Part shown: piece by piece, positions 22,905-32,534 of the stretch
Layout of the letters: every line of letters starts with the position of its first letter
How positions within the stretch are numbered: the stretch's first letter is position 1
DNA from: Fulvimarina pelagi HTCC2506
Lineage (GTDB): Bacteria; Pseudomonadota; Alphaproteobacteria; Rhizobiales; Rhizobiaceae
Direction: 5' to 3'
Assembly (NCBI RefSeq): GCF_000153705.1
Contig: NZ_DS022272.1
Span: forward strand, 1,929,839 to 1,993,838
Length of the DNA stretch: 64,000 nucleotides
Position numbers and translations under genes: made by a program
The notes under the pieces: generated by a model
Told to the model about the DNA's origin: nothing
The model's input: only the letters and a program-made list of their open reading frames with translations
Database searches by the model: none

Positions 22905-23087
22905 TCAGTCCTTCTTCACGCGGTAGACACCGTCCTGTCCACGCACCAAGGTGCCCTGCGCGCCGGTGCGCGTTTCGGCTTCCGCGCGACGGTTTCGTTC
23001 AGCCAACTGTTCAGCATCACGCTTCATCTGCTTATAGCCGTAAAGCGCGGCGGCCCCGACGAGGCCGAGAAGGAGAAACTGGGGCAT
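22905..23087 (-). CDS. Small single-pass membrane protein, conserved in Hyphomicrobiales
   Basis: A 60-residue protein starts MPQFLLLGLVGAAALYGY, one membrane segment near the N-terminus, then a charged helix (KQMKRDAEQLAERNRRAEAE) and a C-terminal TGAQGTLVRGQDGVYRVKKD. This pattern (membrane segment, basic helix, TGAQGTLV...YRV.KD) resembles short uncharacterised proteins known from rhizobia at the glyQ-S49 locus; that is from memory, not a search. The start at 23085-23087 fits those relatives; two earlier Met codons are in frame and the Shine-Dalgarno signal is weak. Function unknown. Confidence 0.65.
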   Translation of the reverse strand: MPQFLLLGLVGAAALYGYKQMKRDAEQLAERNRRAEAETRTGAQGTLVRGQDGVYRVKKD

Positions 23088-23215
23088 CAGATCGATCACG
23101 TGACGGGTTCCGAACGTCATGTAGTATGCGCGCTCGCCGTACCGCGGACAAGCGTTCATTTATTGATATGGGCACGCCGAACGTCGCTGGTGATCAAGGC
23201 GGGCTGAACTCTTCG

Positions 23216-24112
23216 TCATAGGCCGTAACGCCCCCAAAGCGCACGCTCCTCTGCCAGCGCGTGAATGCGGTCTACGACGCCTGCGCCGATCGCCTCGCCC
23301 ATCCCGGCCTGCGATCCGAGCTCGATGCCGACGCCGACGCCGACGCCGGGCTTGGTTCGTCCCAGAAAACCGGTCTTCGGCGTGTATAGTTTCGGCTCGG
23401 CCTTTTCGCCGTACAGCTCGCGGACGACGCTATGAAGATCGCCTAGTCGATCGATCAGCCCGAGATCGAGGGCCTGCCTGCCTGACCAGAAAAGGCCGGT
23501 GAAAAGGTCGTCGTTCTCAGCCAACTTGTTCTTGCGGGAGGCCTTTACGAGATCGATGAAAGTGTCGTGAACATCGAGCTGAAGAGCTTTCAACCGCTCC
23601 ACGTCTTCGGGCTTTTCGGGCTGAAAAGGATCCAACGTCACCTTGTTCTTGCCCGCTGTGTGGACCCGCCGCTCGATGCCGAGCTTCGAGATCGCCTCGA
23701 CGAAACCGAACGAGCCCGAGACGACGCCGATCGATCCGACAATGGAGGACGGATCGGCGATGATCTCGTCGCCGGCGCAGGCGATCATGTAGCCGCCGGA
23801 CGCCGCGACGTCCTCCACGAAGACCAACACCCTCTTCTTCTTGTCTTCGGCCAGATCGCGAATGCGCTTGTAGATCAGCCGCGACTGGACCGGCGAACCT
23901 CCCGGCGAATTGACGATGACCGCCACCGCTGGCGAGCCTTTCTGCGAGAACGCTTTCTCCAACATCGGGGCGACCCCCGCCATCGAAAGCACCTGGCGCT
24001 CGATCCCCCCGCCGGTTGCCATGATCGCACCCGAAAGCCGCACGGTCGGGATTTCAATCTTATCCTTGCGCAGGCGTTTCGGCACGTATCTCGTCAATGG
24101 GCTTGTCACCAT
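23216..24112 (-). CDS. S49-family (SppA-like) signal peptide peptidase
   Basis: The 298-residue protein is a short-form S49 serine protease. The nucleophile is probably Ser105 in VAASGGYMIACAGDEI and the general base Lys157 in GKNKVTLDPF, with the 52-residue spacing known from Bacillus SppA. VNSPGGSP (67-74) is the oxyanion/substrate-binding region, and SSIVGSIGV follows the nucleophile. There is no clear N-terminal membrane segment, so it may be cytoplasmic or peripheral; family members degrade cleaved signal peptides. The C-terminus has an odd Gly/Val repeat (GVGVGVGIELG). It is divergent from the usp gene. Confidence 0.88.
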   Translation of the reverse strand: MVTSPLTRYVPKRLRKDKIEIPTVRLSGAIMATGGGIERQVLSMAGVAPMLEKAFSQKGSPAVAVIVNSPGGSPVQSRLIYKRIRDLAEDKKKRVLVFVEDVAASGGYMIACAGDEIIADPSSIVGSIGVVSGSFGFVEAISKLGIERRVHTAGKNKVTLDPFQPEKPEDVERLKALQLDVHDTFIDLVKASRKNKLAENDDLFTGLFWSGRQALDLGLIDRLGDLHSVVRELYGEKAEPKLYTPKTGFLGRTKPGVGVGVGIELGSQAGMGEAIGAGVVDRIHALAEERALWGRYGL

Positions 24113-24740
24113 CGGTCACTCTTCTGGTGCGGATTGCATCGCAACGGATGTATGATGGGCCCTCGCGTTCGCAAAGGGACAGCAGCGTTCACGAGACCTT
24201 CATCGGTAGGTTTCGTCGCACATGCCGATCTATCGTCGACATTCCGACGTTTATCCGCGCATTTTGAATGGATCGCCCGCGTACGGCGGTGCTTCGAAGC
24301 GGACGGTCGCGAGCCGATACCATGCCTTCGTTTCGGCCGCCCACTCCGCTCTCGCTGATGGCACGTCGACGATCCATCATTCAAATCGATGAAATCATCA
24401 AAAAAGTGGATGTAAGTCCGAAAAAATTCCGTAGCCGGCTTGACCGGCACGGATTTTGAGCATCCAATTCAAGTGACGAAAATTTGTCCTCGTAGTGCTT
24501 TATCGTTTTTCGATGTCGATCGAACGGTGGCTTATGACCGCGCGAAGTCATGACAAGCATTTGACGTCAATTCGAAAGTCGGAATCGGCCTCCAAAGGTC
24601 GTGCGCCTTTCAGAACGCTCGGGGTTAAACTTTAAACTGCTGCGAACCAAGGGGTCGCGATCTCTTTGACGCTGAACAAGGCGATACAATTACCGCCTGT
24701 TCCGCGCAAGAGTGCTCGAATACTGTCGGAAGGAGCCTGC
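24113..24740. other. Intergenic region between the S49 peptidase and usp genes (628 bases)
   Basis: No supported gene. The open frames on both strands show no family likeness. It must contain the divergent promoters. A 10-bp perfect palindrome TTGACGTCAA is at 24561-24570, and GGTTAAACTTTAAAC at about 24625 is AT-rich; neither matches a regulator site closely enough to name. Confidence 0.5.
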
Positions 24741-25178
24741 GTGACAACGACATTGGTAATTGGGATCGATGGGAGTCCCGCGAGCAAGAGGGCGCTCGCT
24801 CATGGTCAGAGGCTGTCCAAGCTGATTGGCGATTGTACGCTCATGCTGGTCTACGTCATCGAATGGTCGCCCTACACCTTCCAGAGCGCCGAGGAGAACG
24901 AGCAGCGCCACAATCGTCGCGAGGAGGAAATTCACGTCGCGAAATCACGTGTTCTGGACCCGATGATCAAGGAACTGGCGGCTGATGGTTTCAAGGCGGA
25001 ATGCAAGGTCCGGCACGGGAACGCTGCCGAGATCCTGAATGCAGTGGCCGTCGAGAATCACGCCGAGCAGATCATCATCGCACGGGGCTCGGAGGGCGGT
25101 ATCGCATCGCGCTTCTTCGGCACCGTATCCGTCAAGCTTGCGACATCCGCCAGCGTGCCCGTGACAATCGTTTCCTGA
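24741..25178 (+). CDS. Universal stress protein (UspA family)
   Basis: A 145-residue UspA-domain protein starts at a GTG codon (VTTTLVIGIDGSPASKRAL) with GGAAGGAG 6-13 bases upstream. An earlier in-frame ATG at 24666 would add 25 residues before the family start. The ATP-binding loop of the G-2x-G-9x-G(S/T) type is approximated by ARGSEGGIASRFFGTVS near the C-terminus, and the aspartate of GIDGS is present. The stop is 12 bases before the symporter gene, so the two are probably one operon. USP proteins act in stress tolerance; a regulatory partnership with the transporter is only inferred. Confidence 0.85.
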   Translation: MTTTLVIGIDGSPASKRALAHGQRLSKLIGDCTLMLVYVIEWSPYTFQSAEENEQRHNRREEEIHVAKSRVLDPMIKELAADGFKAECKVRHGNAAEILNAVAVENHAEQIIIARGSEGGIASRFFGTVSVKLATSASVPVTIVS

Positions 25179-25190
25179 GGATAGCACCCA

Positions 25191-26780
25191 ATGACACGAC
25201 GGCTCCTGATACCTGTCGCACTTGTCCACCTGTTCGCATTCAGCGTCACCGCCCTTGCCCAGGAGGGTGCGGAAGCCGGCGGCATCGACGCCGCAGTCAA
25301 CGACGTCTTCAGCGTCGCGACCGGCTGGTTTGTCAGTTTTATCTTCTCGAATCTGCCCGGAACCTCCTTCCCTTGGATCGTGCTCTGGCTTGTCGTCGGG
25401 GCGACGATCTTCACCGTCTACTTCGGCTTCATTCAGTTCCGCGCCTTCAAGCATGCCATCCAACTGGTGAAGGGCGATTATTCCGATCCGAACGACGCCG
25501 GTGAGGTCAGCCACTTCCAGGCACTTGCAACGGCGTTGTCGGGTACCGTCGGCCTCGGCAACATCGCTGGCGTGGCCGTCGCGATCGGTATCGGCGGCCC
25601 CGGCGCGACTTTCTGGATGATCCTCGCCGGCCTGATGGGCATGGCCTCAAAGTTCACCGAATGCACGCTCGGCGTAAAATATCGGAATGAATTCCCGAAC
25701 GGCACCGTCTCCGGCGGCCCAATGTATTACATGGAGAAAGGCTTCAAGGAACGGGGGATGCCCGGGGGCAGGTTTCTTGCGGTCCTCTTCGCGATCTTCT
25801 GCATTCTCGGCTCGCTTGGTGGTGGCAATATGTTCCAAGCCAACCAAGCTCACGCCCAGCTCGCCAACATCTTCGGAGACTTTCCGGGCTGGATTACCGG
25901 CATCGTCTTCGCTGCGGTCGTCTTTGCCGTCATCGTCGGTGGCATCAAGTCGATCGCGCGGGTCACGGAGAAAGTGGTTCCTTTCATGGGCGTTCTTTAC
26001 GTGGTGGCCGCGCTCATCATCATTCTCGCCAATATTGACCAGATCGGCGTCGCCTTCGGGCGGATTTTCGAAGGAGCCTTTACCGGTCTCGGCGTCGCCG
26101 GCGGCCTCGTCGGGGCGCTGATCCAAGGTTTCCGACGCGCTGCCTTCTCCAACGAAGCCGGCGTCGGCTCGGCAGCCATTGCTCACTCGGCGGTCAAGAC
26201 CAAGGAGCCGATCACCGAGGGCTTCGTTTCGCTGCTGGAGCCGTTCATCGACACGGTCGTCATCTGCACGATGACCGCCCTCGTCATCATCATTTCGGAT
26301 CAGCTGATCACAGATGCCAACGGCATGTTCATCCTCAACGACGACGGCACGACCATCCAGACAGTTGGCGATACGTCTGGCGTCGCGCTGACATCGGCGG
26401 CCTTCGCGACGGCGTTCTCGTGGTTCCCGATCGTGCTCGCGATTGCGGTGATCCTCTTCGCCTTCTCGACCATGCTCTCCTGGTCCTATTACGGCTTGAA
26501 GGCCTGGACCTACCTCTTCGGCGAGGGCAAGACGAAAGAGATTGTCTTCAAGGTCACCTTCTGCATCTTCGTCGTCATCGGCGCAGCGGCGAGCCTCGGG
26601 CCCGTCATCGACTTCTCCGATGCGGCTATCTTCGCCATGGCCGTCGTCAACATCGCGGCGCTTTACGTCCTGATGCCGATCGTGAAGAGAGAGCTCAACT
26701 CCTACTGGTCGCGGCTAAAATCAGGCGAGATCAAAAGGTATGCCGGCTCGAGCACCAAGCGTACGCAGCCGGCGGAATAA
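25191..26780 (+). CDS. Alanine/glycine:cation symporter (AGCS family)
   Basis: This 529-residue inner-membrane carrier couples uptake of alanine or glycine to Na+ (or H+). It has a cleavable-looking N-terminal signal ([24 protein letters not shown]) before the family domain, and about ten membrane segments. Diagnostic AGCS motifs are [48 protein letters not shown] region, [10 protein letters not shown] and [20 protein letters not shown] (the last at about 315-334). It follows the usp gene by 12 bases and is followed by a hairpin at 26802-26831. The exact amino acid cannot be told from sequence. Confidence 0.93.
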   Translation: MTRRLLIPVALVHLFAFSVTALAQEGAEAGGIDAAVNDVFSVATGWFVSFIFSNLPGTSFPWIVLWLVVGATIFTVYFGFIQFRAFKHAIQLVKGDYSDPNDAGEVSHFQALATALSGTVGLGNIAGVAVAIGIGGPGATFWMILAGLMGMASKFTECTLGVKYRNEFPNGTVSGGPMYYMEKGFKERGMPGGRFLAVLFAIFCILGSLGGGNMFQANQAHAQLANIFGDFPGWITGIVFAAVVFAVIVGGIKSIARVTEKVVPFMGVLYVVAALIIILANIDQIGVAFGRIFEGAFTGLGVAGGLVGALIQGFRRAAFSNEAGVGSAAIAHSAVKTKEPITEGFVSLLEPFIDTVVICTMTALVIIISDQLITDANGMFILNDDGTTIQTVGDTSGVALTSAAFATAFSWFPIVLAIAVILFAFSTMLSWSYYGLKAWTYLFGEGKTKEIVFKVTFCIFVVIGAAASLGPVIDFSDAAIFAMAVVNIAALYVLMPIVKRELNSYWSRLKSGEIKRYAGSSTKRTQPAE

Positions 26781-26801
26781 ACGGTCTAAACCAAGCGGAC
26801 A

Positions 26802-26831
26802 AACGGCGGGCGCGATAGAAGGCCCGCCGTT
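26802..26831 (+). terminator. Hairpin terminator after the AGCS symporter
   Basis: A perfect 10-bp stem (26802-26811 with 26822-26831, arms AACGGCGGGC/GCCCGCCGTT) with a 10-base loop lies 21 bases after the stop. Only TT follows directly, so it may act weakly or also from the other strand. Confidence 0.6.
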
Positions 26832-26854
26832 CCCATCTATCCGCGTATCTGATT

Positions 26855-27163
26855 TTAGGCCCGTCGGCGTTGAGCTGAGACTAATATCCGCCACGTATCT
26901 TCGAACAGCGAACATGCGATCAGGTCGCTTGAAAACGCACATGCCCCGCATTCCCGCTTTGGAACCGACGGTATCCTTTCCCAAAATTCCTTATCCGCGA
27001 CGTGGCCATCGTGAGATGCGGCCCGGATTTCGCCGTCGCGGAAGAACTTCATTACCCTCAGGACCTGACCGGCTTGCGTCATCTCGATCCACTGCTCGGC
27101 CAATTCCTGGTCGAACTCATGGGCGTATGTGATCTTCAAGCACAGCGGGATCGACTCGCTCAT
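26855..27163 (-). CDS. Hypothetical protein, 102 residues, cysteine-containing
   Basis: No family is recognised. The protein starts MSESIPLCLKITYAHEFDQELAEQWIE from an ATG at 27161-27163 with AGGAAGG upstream. It is mixed in composition with no membrane segment, and its C-terminal half holds CGACAFSSDLIAC (C-x2-C-x8-C), a possible metal-binding or redox arrangement. It overlaps the 3' end of trmN6 by 47 bases on the same strand in another frame, so it is probably translated from the same message. The good ribosome binding site supports it being real. Confidence 0.6.
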   Translation of the reverse strand: MSESIPLCLKITYAHEFDQELAEQWIEMTQAGQVLRVMKFFRDGEIRAASHDGHVADKEFWERIPSVPKRECGACAFSSDLIACSLFEDTWRILVSAQRRRA

Positions 27164-28001
27164 CGGGGCCTTCCTGACGCTCGTTAGTTCGAGGCCAGCC
27201 GAAATGGACCTGACCGCGGGACAGACGGCCCGTAAAGTCGCTCGGCGCCCGCCCGGAATCAAATAGGTAACGTAAAGGAAGAAAAGACAAGCTCTCGCGA
27301 GAGGATTTGCGGCCAGTCAGGATGAGACGGATTGCTGGTTCGCCGCGATGGCCGTGAATCGGTGTTACCGCCGGCCCCCCGATGCGCCCTGACAGTGCGG
27401 GAAGACAGATCGCGAGCGCCGCGGGCGATAGGATTGCGGCGAAGCGGCCACCGTCCTTCAGGAAAGCCAGAGACGTTTGGACCCATCGCCGAAGAAAGTC
27501 GGCATCCGGCGCGACCATTGCGGCTGCACGGACCGGATCGGACGATGGCCGCTGACCCGGCAGGTAAAACGGCGGGTTCGTCACAACGAAATCGAAGAGC
27601 TGATCGCGCATGGGGTGGCCGGCTTTCGCCCGCCGGATCGTAAAGAGATCCGCCTCGATCACCGAAGCACGGTCCGCAAAAGCGGCGTTGCCAGTGTCCG
27701 CGAGACCTTTCCGCGCACATTCGGCCATCAGGACGTCGTTTTCGAGAAGGGCAACGCGCAGCCCCGGCGCCCGGACCGCTGCCGCAAAGCCGACTGCACC
27801 CGCACCCGCGCCGATGTCCAAAAGGTTCCCGCTCGCGTTCTCACCCACCGTAGCGGCAAGAAGCAGCGCATCGAGCCCTGAGCGATAGCCCACACGCTTC
27901 GGCTGCACCAGATGAAACCGCCCGTCGTAGAACGCGTCCGTGCGGGTCTCCAGCGATCCAATCGGGACCGCGCCCGTCTCAACTGCCGGTCGAGAGCTCA
28001 T
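27117..28001 (-). CDS. trmN6: tRNA1(Val) (adenine(37)-N6)-methyltransferase-like protein
   Basis: A 294-residue SAM-dependent methyltransferase of the TrmN6/YfiC type. The SAM-binding motif I is LLDIGAGAGAVGFAAA (about 60-75), and the N6-adenine catalytic motif is NPPFYLPGQ (about 140-148). The opening FYDGRFHLVQPKRVGYRSGLDALLLAA is typical of the family, which methylates A37 of tRNA-Val in gamma-proteobacteria; the tRNA target in this organism is inferred. It overlaps the DUF2007 gene by 23 bases upstream and the 102-residue gene downstream, forming a compact three-gene unit. Confidence 0.8.
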   Translation of the reverse strand: MSSRPAVETGAVPIGSLETRTDAFYDGRFHLVQPKRVGYRSGLDALLLAATVGENASGNLLDIGAGAGAVGFAAAVRAPGLRVALLENDVLMAECARKGLADTGNAAFADRASVIEADLFTIRRAKAGHPMRDQLFDFVVTNPPFYLPGQRPSSDPVRAAAMVAPDADFLRRWVQTSLAFLKDGGRFAAILSPAALAICLPALSGRIGGPAVTPIHGHRGEPAIRLILTGRKSSRESLSFLPLRYLFDSGRAPSDFTGRLSRGQVHFGWPRTNERQEGPDERVDPAVLEDHIRP

Positions 28002-28206
28002 GGCCGAGATCGGAATCGCGCATCAGGCGCCGGGCCTTCTCGATTTCGTCGGACTCGACCATGATCCGGCGCGGCAGGGCGCCGATGGAGCCGTCGAGAA
28101 TGCTCATATGCTGGTCGGCCACGAAGTGGGGAATCTGTGCTTCCTTCAAAAGCGCGTCCACGAACGAGATCAGGACCGCGTCGTTCGAGCGCATCAATTC
28201 CTTCAT
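27979..28206 (-). CDS. DUF2007 domain protein (putative signal-transducing)
   Basis: A 75-residue protein fits DUF2007: MKELMRSNDAVLISFVDALLKEA, then IPHFVADQHMSILDGSIGALPRRIMV and DEIEKARRLM. Such small domains have a ferredoxin-like fold and are sometimes called putative signal-transducing proteins; no biochemical role is known. The ATG at 28204-28206 with AAGGG upstream is chosen over an earlier in-frame start 36 codons away. It overlaps trmN6 by 23 bases and is divergent from the polyprenyl synthase, an arrangement I associate with rhizobial genomes. Confidence 0.75.
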   Translation of the reverse strand: MKELMRSNDAVLISFVDALLKEAQIPHFVADQHMSILDGSIGALPRRIMVESDEIEKARRLMRDSDLGHELSTGS

Positions 28207-28443
28207 ACCCTTGCGTTCCAGTCTTGCTGTCCATCGATCGTCGAGGGCGCGTCCGGCAGGTTTGTTGTTTTTCACGCCGTCCCCATGTTGACGGGCAAGG
28301 CCAGCGAAATGCAAGTGCGACCTGAGGCCGGTGGAACCGACCGTCGGGCTGGCTTAAAGGCGGTTTCGCCCTAGGATGGAACCAGAGCGTCTGAGGTCGC
28401 CGGTCGATGCGCCTCGAACCCTCGGATCAATTGGAGTGAGAGA

Positions 28444-29460
28444 GTGGTTGCTGCGAACCGCGTCGAGCAAACGCAAGCCCGCGCGACGATCGATACGATC
28501 GTAACGCTGACCCAGCGCGACATGGGGCGCGTCAACGACCTGATACTCTCCATGGCGGGCTCGCGGGTCGAGCTCATCCCGGAAATCGCGAACCATCTTA
28601 TTTCCTCCGGGGGCAAGCGACTGCGCCCGATGCTGACCATCGCCTCTGCGCTTGCCCACGGCTACGAGGAGGGCGATGCCCATGTGAAGCTCGCCGCCAG
28701 CGTCGAGTTCATGCACACCGCGACGCTTCTCCACGACGACGTGGTCGACGAGAGCGATCTTCGGCGCGGCAGGCGCACGGCACGAACGATCTGGGGCAAC
28801 CAGGCGAGCGTCCTCGTGGGCGATTATCTGCTCGGCCAGGCCTTCAAGATGATGGTCGATGTCGGTTCCATGGCCGCTCTGGCGATCCTTTCCGACGCCT
28901 CGGCCGTAATCGCCGAAGGCGAGGTCTGGCAACTCGCGGCCGCCAAGCGGATGACCACGAGCGAGGCCGATTATCTTTCCGTAGTCGACGCCAAGACCGC
29001 CGCACTTTTCGCCGCTGCCGCAGAAGTCGGCCCGGTGATCGCGGGCAAGTCGATGCGCGAGCGCGAGGCAATGCGCCGCTACGGACGCAGCCTCGGAATC
29101 TCATTCCAGCTGATCGACGACGTCCTCGACTATGGCGGCGTTGCGACCGATCTCGGTAAGAACACCGGGGATGATTTTCGAGAGGGCAAGATCACCCTGC
29201 CCGTCATTCTGGCCTACGAAGCCGGCAGCGATGAAGAAAAGGCGTTCTGGCGCTCGGCTATGGAGGAGGGACGCAATGACGATCTCGCCCTTGCGAAGGC
29301 CGTCGACCTGATTGATCGCCATGGAACGCTAAAGGCGACCATAGACCGGGCGCGCGCATATGGCGCGGAAGCTTACGAAGCAGCTGCAAGCCTGCCGCCC
29401 TCGCTCGCCCGCGAAGCCCTGCTCGACGTCGTCGAATTCTGCGTCGCCCGGATCCGGTGA
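28444..29460 (+). CDS. ispB: Long-chain polyprenyl diphosphate synthase (octa/decaprenyl type)
   Basis: This trans-prenyltransferase makes the ubiquinone side chain. The 338-residue protein has LISSGGKRLRPML, the first aspartate-rich motif DDVVDES (Asp98, Asp99, Asp102) and the second, LIDDVLDYGG. The two residues before the first DDxxD (Leu-His) are small or medium rather than bulky, consistent with long chains. The start is GTG at 28444, preceded by GGAGTGAG. Ubiquinone-10 is usual in Alphaproteobacteria, so decaprenyl is the likely product, but chain length cannot be read reliably from sequence. Confidence 0.9.
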   Translation: MVAANRVEQTQARATIDTIVTLTQRDMGRVNDLILSMAGSRVELIPEIANHLISSGGKRLRPMLTIASALAHGYEEGDAHVKLAASVEFMHTATLLHDDVVDESDLRRGRRTARTIWGNQASVLVGDYLLGQAFKMMVDVGSMAALAILSDASAVIAEGEVWQLAAAKRMTTSEADYLSVVDAKTAALFAAAAEVGPVIAGKSMREREAMRRYGRSLGISFQLIDDVLDYGGVATDLGKNTGDDFREGKITLPVILAYEAGSDEEKAFWRSAMEEGRNDDLALAKAVDLIDRHGTLKATIDRARAYGAEAYEAAASLPPSLAREALLDVVEFCVARIR

Positions 29461-29662
29461 ATGAGATCACCAAATCCTGCTGCTCTAGGCGGCAGATGAC
29501 GCTTTCGTCCTAATAAGGTCACTGTCGCAGTGCATGTGCACCATAGCGAAATGAACTTGCATTTTCACCTTGCTTGTCGTCCTGTCGCCGCCTGAAACCG
29601 CTCGTTCCGGACAATCTTCGGAAGTCGACCATCAGACGCCGGAAGAAAAGGGCTTTCCCTCC

Positions 29663-31555
29663 GTGTTCTTGAGACGCCTTTCCACCCTGTCCACCGCCTC
29701 GGTTATCGCGCTCGCCCTCTTGGCTCCGCCCGCCACAGCGCAAGAAGAGCAGTCCGCGACCGACCGGGCTGGCATCATTCCGCTCGCGGCCCAGTCGCTG
29801 TCCGGCGCCTATCTTGCCGCTAAACAGGCCCAGCAAGAGGGCGAGCTGGAAGAAGCGACGATCTTCTTCGATCAGGCACTGCGACTCGACCGCCAGTCGG
29901 AGCTGTTGCGACAGGACGCCATGCTCGCCTACCTTGCGGGCGGCCGGTTCGACGACGCGATCGATCTCGCGACCGATCTGCGCGACAGTCCGACGAGCGG
30001 CAAGATCGCCCGCATCGCGCTCGGCATCGATGCCCTGCGCAAGGGCCAGTTCGATCGCGCGATCGCCGAATTCGACATCGTAGATCCTTCGGATCTTGAC
30101 CTTCTCCTCCTCGGCCAGCTTACCGCGTGGGCGGAGATCGGCGCCGGCCGCGTTGACGAGGCACTTCTCCGCATCGATGATCTCGAAGAAGCACCCTGGT
30201 ACGAGACCTTCAATTTCTATCAGAAGGGCCTGATGGCCGAGGTCGCGGGGCGCGACAGGGTAGCCCGCAGTACTTATTCGCAGCTTGTTGACCAGCCCGC
30301 GCTGGCCCGCTCCTCCCCGGACGCCTACCTCTCGGCGTCCGAAAGCCTTGCCCGCATCGAAGCGCGCGCCGGCAACAAAGAAGCGGCCCTCTCTGCTCTG
30401 GAGAAGGGTCTTGATCTTGCACCGAGTTACGATCCCCTCCGCGGCCTGGAGGATCGCATCGAACGCGAAGAAACTATCGAGCCATCCGTTGCGAACGTGC
30501 AGGAAGGTAGTGCTGAGGCTCTTCGCACTCTTGGACAGACCATCAATCGCGGCGACGGCCAGGATGTTGCCCTCCTCTACTTCCAGCTTGCGCGTGTCCT
30601 TGCACCGCGCAATGCGGGCATTCTGACGGCACTCGCTGGCATTGCAGAAGCGGGCGAGCAGTTCGACCGCGCGATTGCCTACTATCAGCAAATTCCGGAA
30701 AGTTCGGCCTATCGCCGCACCGCCGACCTGCAGATCGGGCTCGACTACTGGTATGCCGAACGCAAGAGCGAGGCGATCGACCACCTGCGCCGTGCAACCG
30801 AGACCTATCCGGAAGACATCCAGGCCTATACGGCGCTCGCCGACGTTCTGGCGGCCGACAAGAAGTATGAAGAAGTCACCGCTGCGCTTGACACGGCGAT
30901 CGAGTTTGCGCAGCCAATCACCGATCGCGACTGGAACCTCTTCTATCAACGCGGCATCTCCTTCGAGCGTCGCGGCATCTGGGAAAAGGCCGAAGCCGAC
31001 TTCAAGCAAGCGCTCGATCTCTCACCGGATCAGCCTCAGGTGCTGAACTATCTCGGCTATTCCTGGGTCGACCAGAACGTACACCTCGAAGAAGGGCTCG
31101 ACATGATCCGTAAGGCTGTCGAGTTGCGCCCGAACGACGGATACATTATCGATTCGCTCGGCTGGGCCTATTATAGACTTGGCCGCTACGACGAGGCGGT
31201 TGAGGAGCTGGAACGGGCAGTCCTGCTGACGCCGACGGACCCGACGATCAACGATCATCTTGGCGATGCCTACTGGCATGTGGGCCGAGAGCGCGAGGCG
31301 CGTTACCAATGGGAGCGCGCCCTCAACGGTGATCCAAAACCAGAGCCGGACGCGATCGAACGGATCGAGGCCAAGCTCGAAGGCGGCCTAGACGCCGTCA
31401 ACGACGAAGGCGGCACCTCGGGAGAGGATCAGCCGCAGCAGACCGGAGCAATCGAGGCTGACACCGAGGCGGAAAAGGCTGCCTTTGAAACGACCGATGA
31501 CAGCGCGCCTACACCCGCACAGCCAGCTTCATCTTCGAGCGAGCGGACCAACTGA
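29663..31555 (+). CDS. Secreted tetratricopeptide-repeat protein
   Basis: About 630 residues: a signal peptide (FLRRLSTLSTASVIALALLAPPATAQ), then a solenoid of TPR units through most of the protein. Clear units include LSGAYLAAKQAQQEGELEEA, AIAYYQQIPESSAYRRTADL and the strongly conserved tail FKQALDLSPDQPQVLNYLGYSWVDQ. The C-terminus is acidic and Pro/Ser-rich. The GTG at 29663 after GGAAGAAAAGGG gives a normal signal peptide; an earlier in-frame start would put 31 polar residues before it. The NYLGYSWVDQ region is shared with envelope TPR proteins of Alphaproteobacteria. It probably acts as a periplasmic scaffold; partners are unknown. ispE follows directly. Confidence 0.85.
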   Translation: MFLRRLSTLSTASVIALALLAPPATAQEEQSATDRAGIIPLAAQSLSGAYLAAKQAQQEGELEEATIFFDQALRLDRQSELLRQDAMLAYLAGGRFDDAIDLATDLRDSPTSGKIARIALGIDALRKGQFDRAIAEFDIVDPSDLDLLLLGQLTAWAEIGAGRVDEALLRIDDLEEAPWYETFNFYQKGLMAEVAGRDRVARSTYSQLVDQPALARSSPDAYLSASESLARIEARAGNKEAALSALEKGLDLAPSYDPLRGLEDRIEREETIEPSVANVQEGSAEALRTLGQTINRGDGQDVALLYFQLARVLAPRNAGILTALAGIAEAGEQFDRAIAYYQQIPESSAYRRTADLQIGLDYWYAERKSEAIDHLRRATETYPEDIQAYTALADVLAADKKYEEVTAALDTAIEFAQPITDRDWNLFYQRGISFERRGIWEKAEADFKQALDLSPDQPQVLNYLGYSWVDQNVHLEEGLDMIRKAVELRPNDGYIIDSLGWAYYRLGRYDEAVEELERAVLLTPTDPTINDHLGDAYWHVGREREARYQWERALNGDPKPEPDAIERIEAKLEGGLDAVNDEGGTSGEDQPQQTGAIEADTEAEKAAFETTDDSAPTPAQPASSSSERTN

Positions 31556-31562
31556 CCGGGCC

Positions 31563-32435
31563 TTGAACGCCAACCTGTTCGAGGACTGTATCGCCGCTCC
31601 GGCCAAAATCAATCTCGCATTGCACGTCGTAGGGCGGCAGCAGGACGGCTACCACCTTCTCGAGAGTGTCGCGGTCTTCACCGAACGGGTGGCCGACTGG
31701 TTGAGCGTTCAACCTGCGGTCGAGGACAGGCTGATCGTCGAAGGGCCGTTTGCAGCCGGTGTACCAACAGATCACCGCAACATAGTCCTGCGCGCTCTCG
31801 TCTTCACCAGAGGGCACGCGCGAAAGGCCGGAGTCGACGTACCGCCCCTTCTCATTCGCCTTACCAAGATGTTGCCGCATGGCGCCGGCATCGGCGGCGG
31901 CTCGGCCGATGCCGCCGCGCTTCTCCGCCATCTCGGCACCCTCTCACCCACTCTTCCCGAAACTCTCGCGGAGAGTGCCGCGGAACTCGGCGCAGACGTG
32001 CCGATGTGCCTCCACAGCCGGCCCCTTGTTGCACGCGGGATCGGGGAGGCGCTGGAAGAAATATCGATAAAGCAAATGCCGGCGATGCTCCTCGTCAATC
32101 CGGGCCGCCCGGTTGCAACGCCCTCGGTCTTCGGGGCGTTGCAAAACCGCGAAAATGCGCCCCTCCCCACCATTCCGGACAACGGCTTTTCTTCCGCGAG
32201 CGATCTCCTCGGCTGGCTGCGCAACACCCGTAACGATCTCGAGGAAACCGCGAAGGCTATCGAGCCATCAATCGGCGAAGCTCTCGCAGGTTTGCAACGC
32301 ACCGGCGCCGCCTTCGCCCGCATGTCGGGATCAGGCTCGACCGTGTTCGGCCTCTACGACAACGCGCATGAGGCGCAAGACGCCGCCGCGGCCATCGTGC
32401 GGGATCAGCCGAATTGGTGGGTTGCCGTTGCCTGA
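31563..32435 (+). CDS. ispE: 4-diphosphocytidyl-2-C-methyl-D-erythritol kinase
   Basis: IspE is the GHMP kinase that phosphorylates CDP-methylerythritol in the MEP isoprenoid pathway. The family opening APAKINLALHVVGRQQDGYH and the ATP loop LPHGAGIGGGSADAAALL are clear, with GADVPMCL and the C-terminal MSGSGSTVFGLY. The start is uncertain: TTG at 31563 lies 8 bases after the TPR stop and puts about 12 residues before APAKINL, as in relatives; an in-frame ATG at 31497 would overlap the TPR gene by 59 bases. Product is about 290 residues with the TTG start. Confidence 0.92.
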   Translation: MNANLFEDCIAAPAKINLALHVVGRQQDGYHLLESVAVFTERVADWLSVQPAVEDRLIVEGPFAAGVPTDHRNIVLRALVFTRGHARKAGVDVPPLLIRLTKMLPHGAGIGGGSADAAALLRHLGTLSPTLPETLAESAAELGADVPMCLHSRPLVARGIGEALEEISIKQMPAMLLVNPGRPVATPSVFGALQNRENAPLPTIPDNGFSSASDLLGWLRNTRNDLEETAKAIEPSIGEALAGLQRTGAAFARMSGSGSTVFGLYDNAHEAQDAAAAIVRDQPNWWVAVA

Positions 32436-32534
32436 CCGAAGAGATCGAGTGAATGGAACTCGTGGAACGTGCCTTTTCACCGACAGTTGGGATAGCACTA
32501 GGCGATCATGCAGTCCTCTGGAGAGAACCGAGCC

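Noticed and set aside
24666-24690. TTGACG with TACAAT as a sigma-70 promoter for the usp gene
   Set aside because: The spacer is only 13 bases, too short for a normal promoter.
29519-31009. A 496-codon minus-strand frame opposite the TPR gene
   Set aside because: The plus-strand frame has a signal peptide and regular TPR units; the minus frame has none of these.
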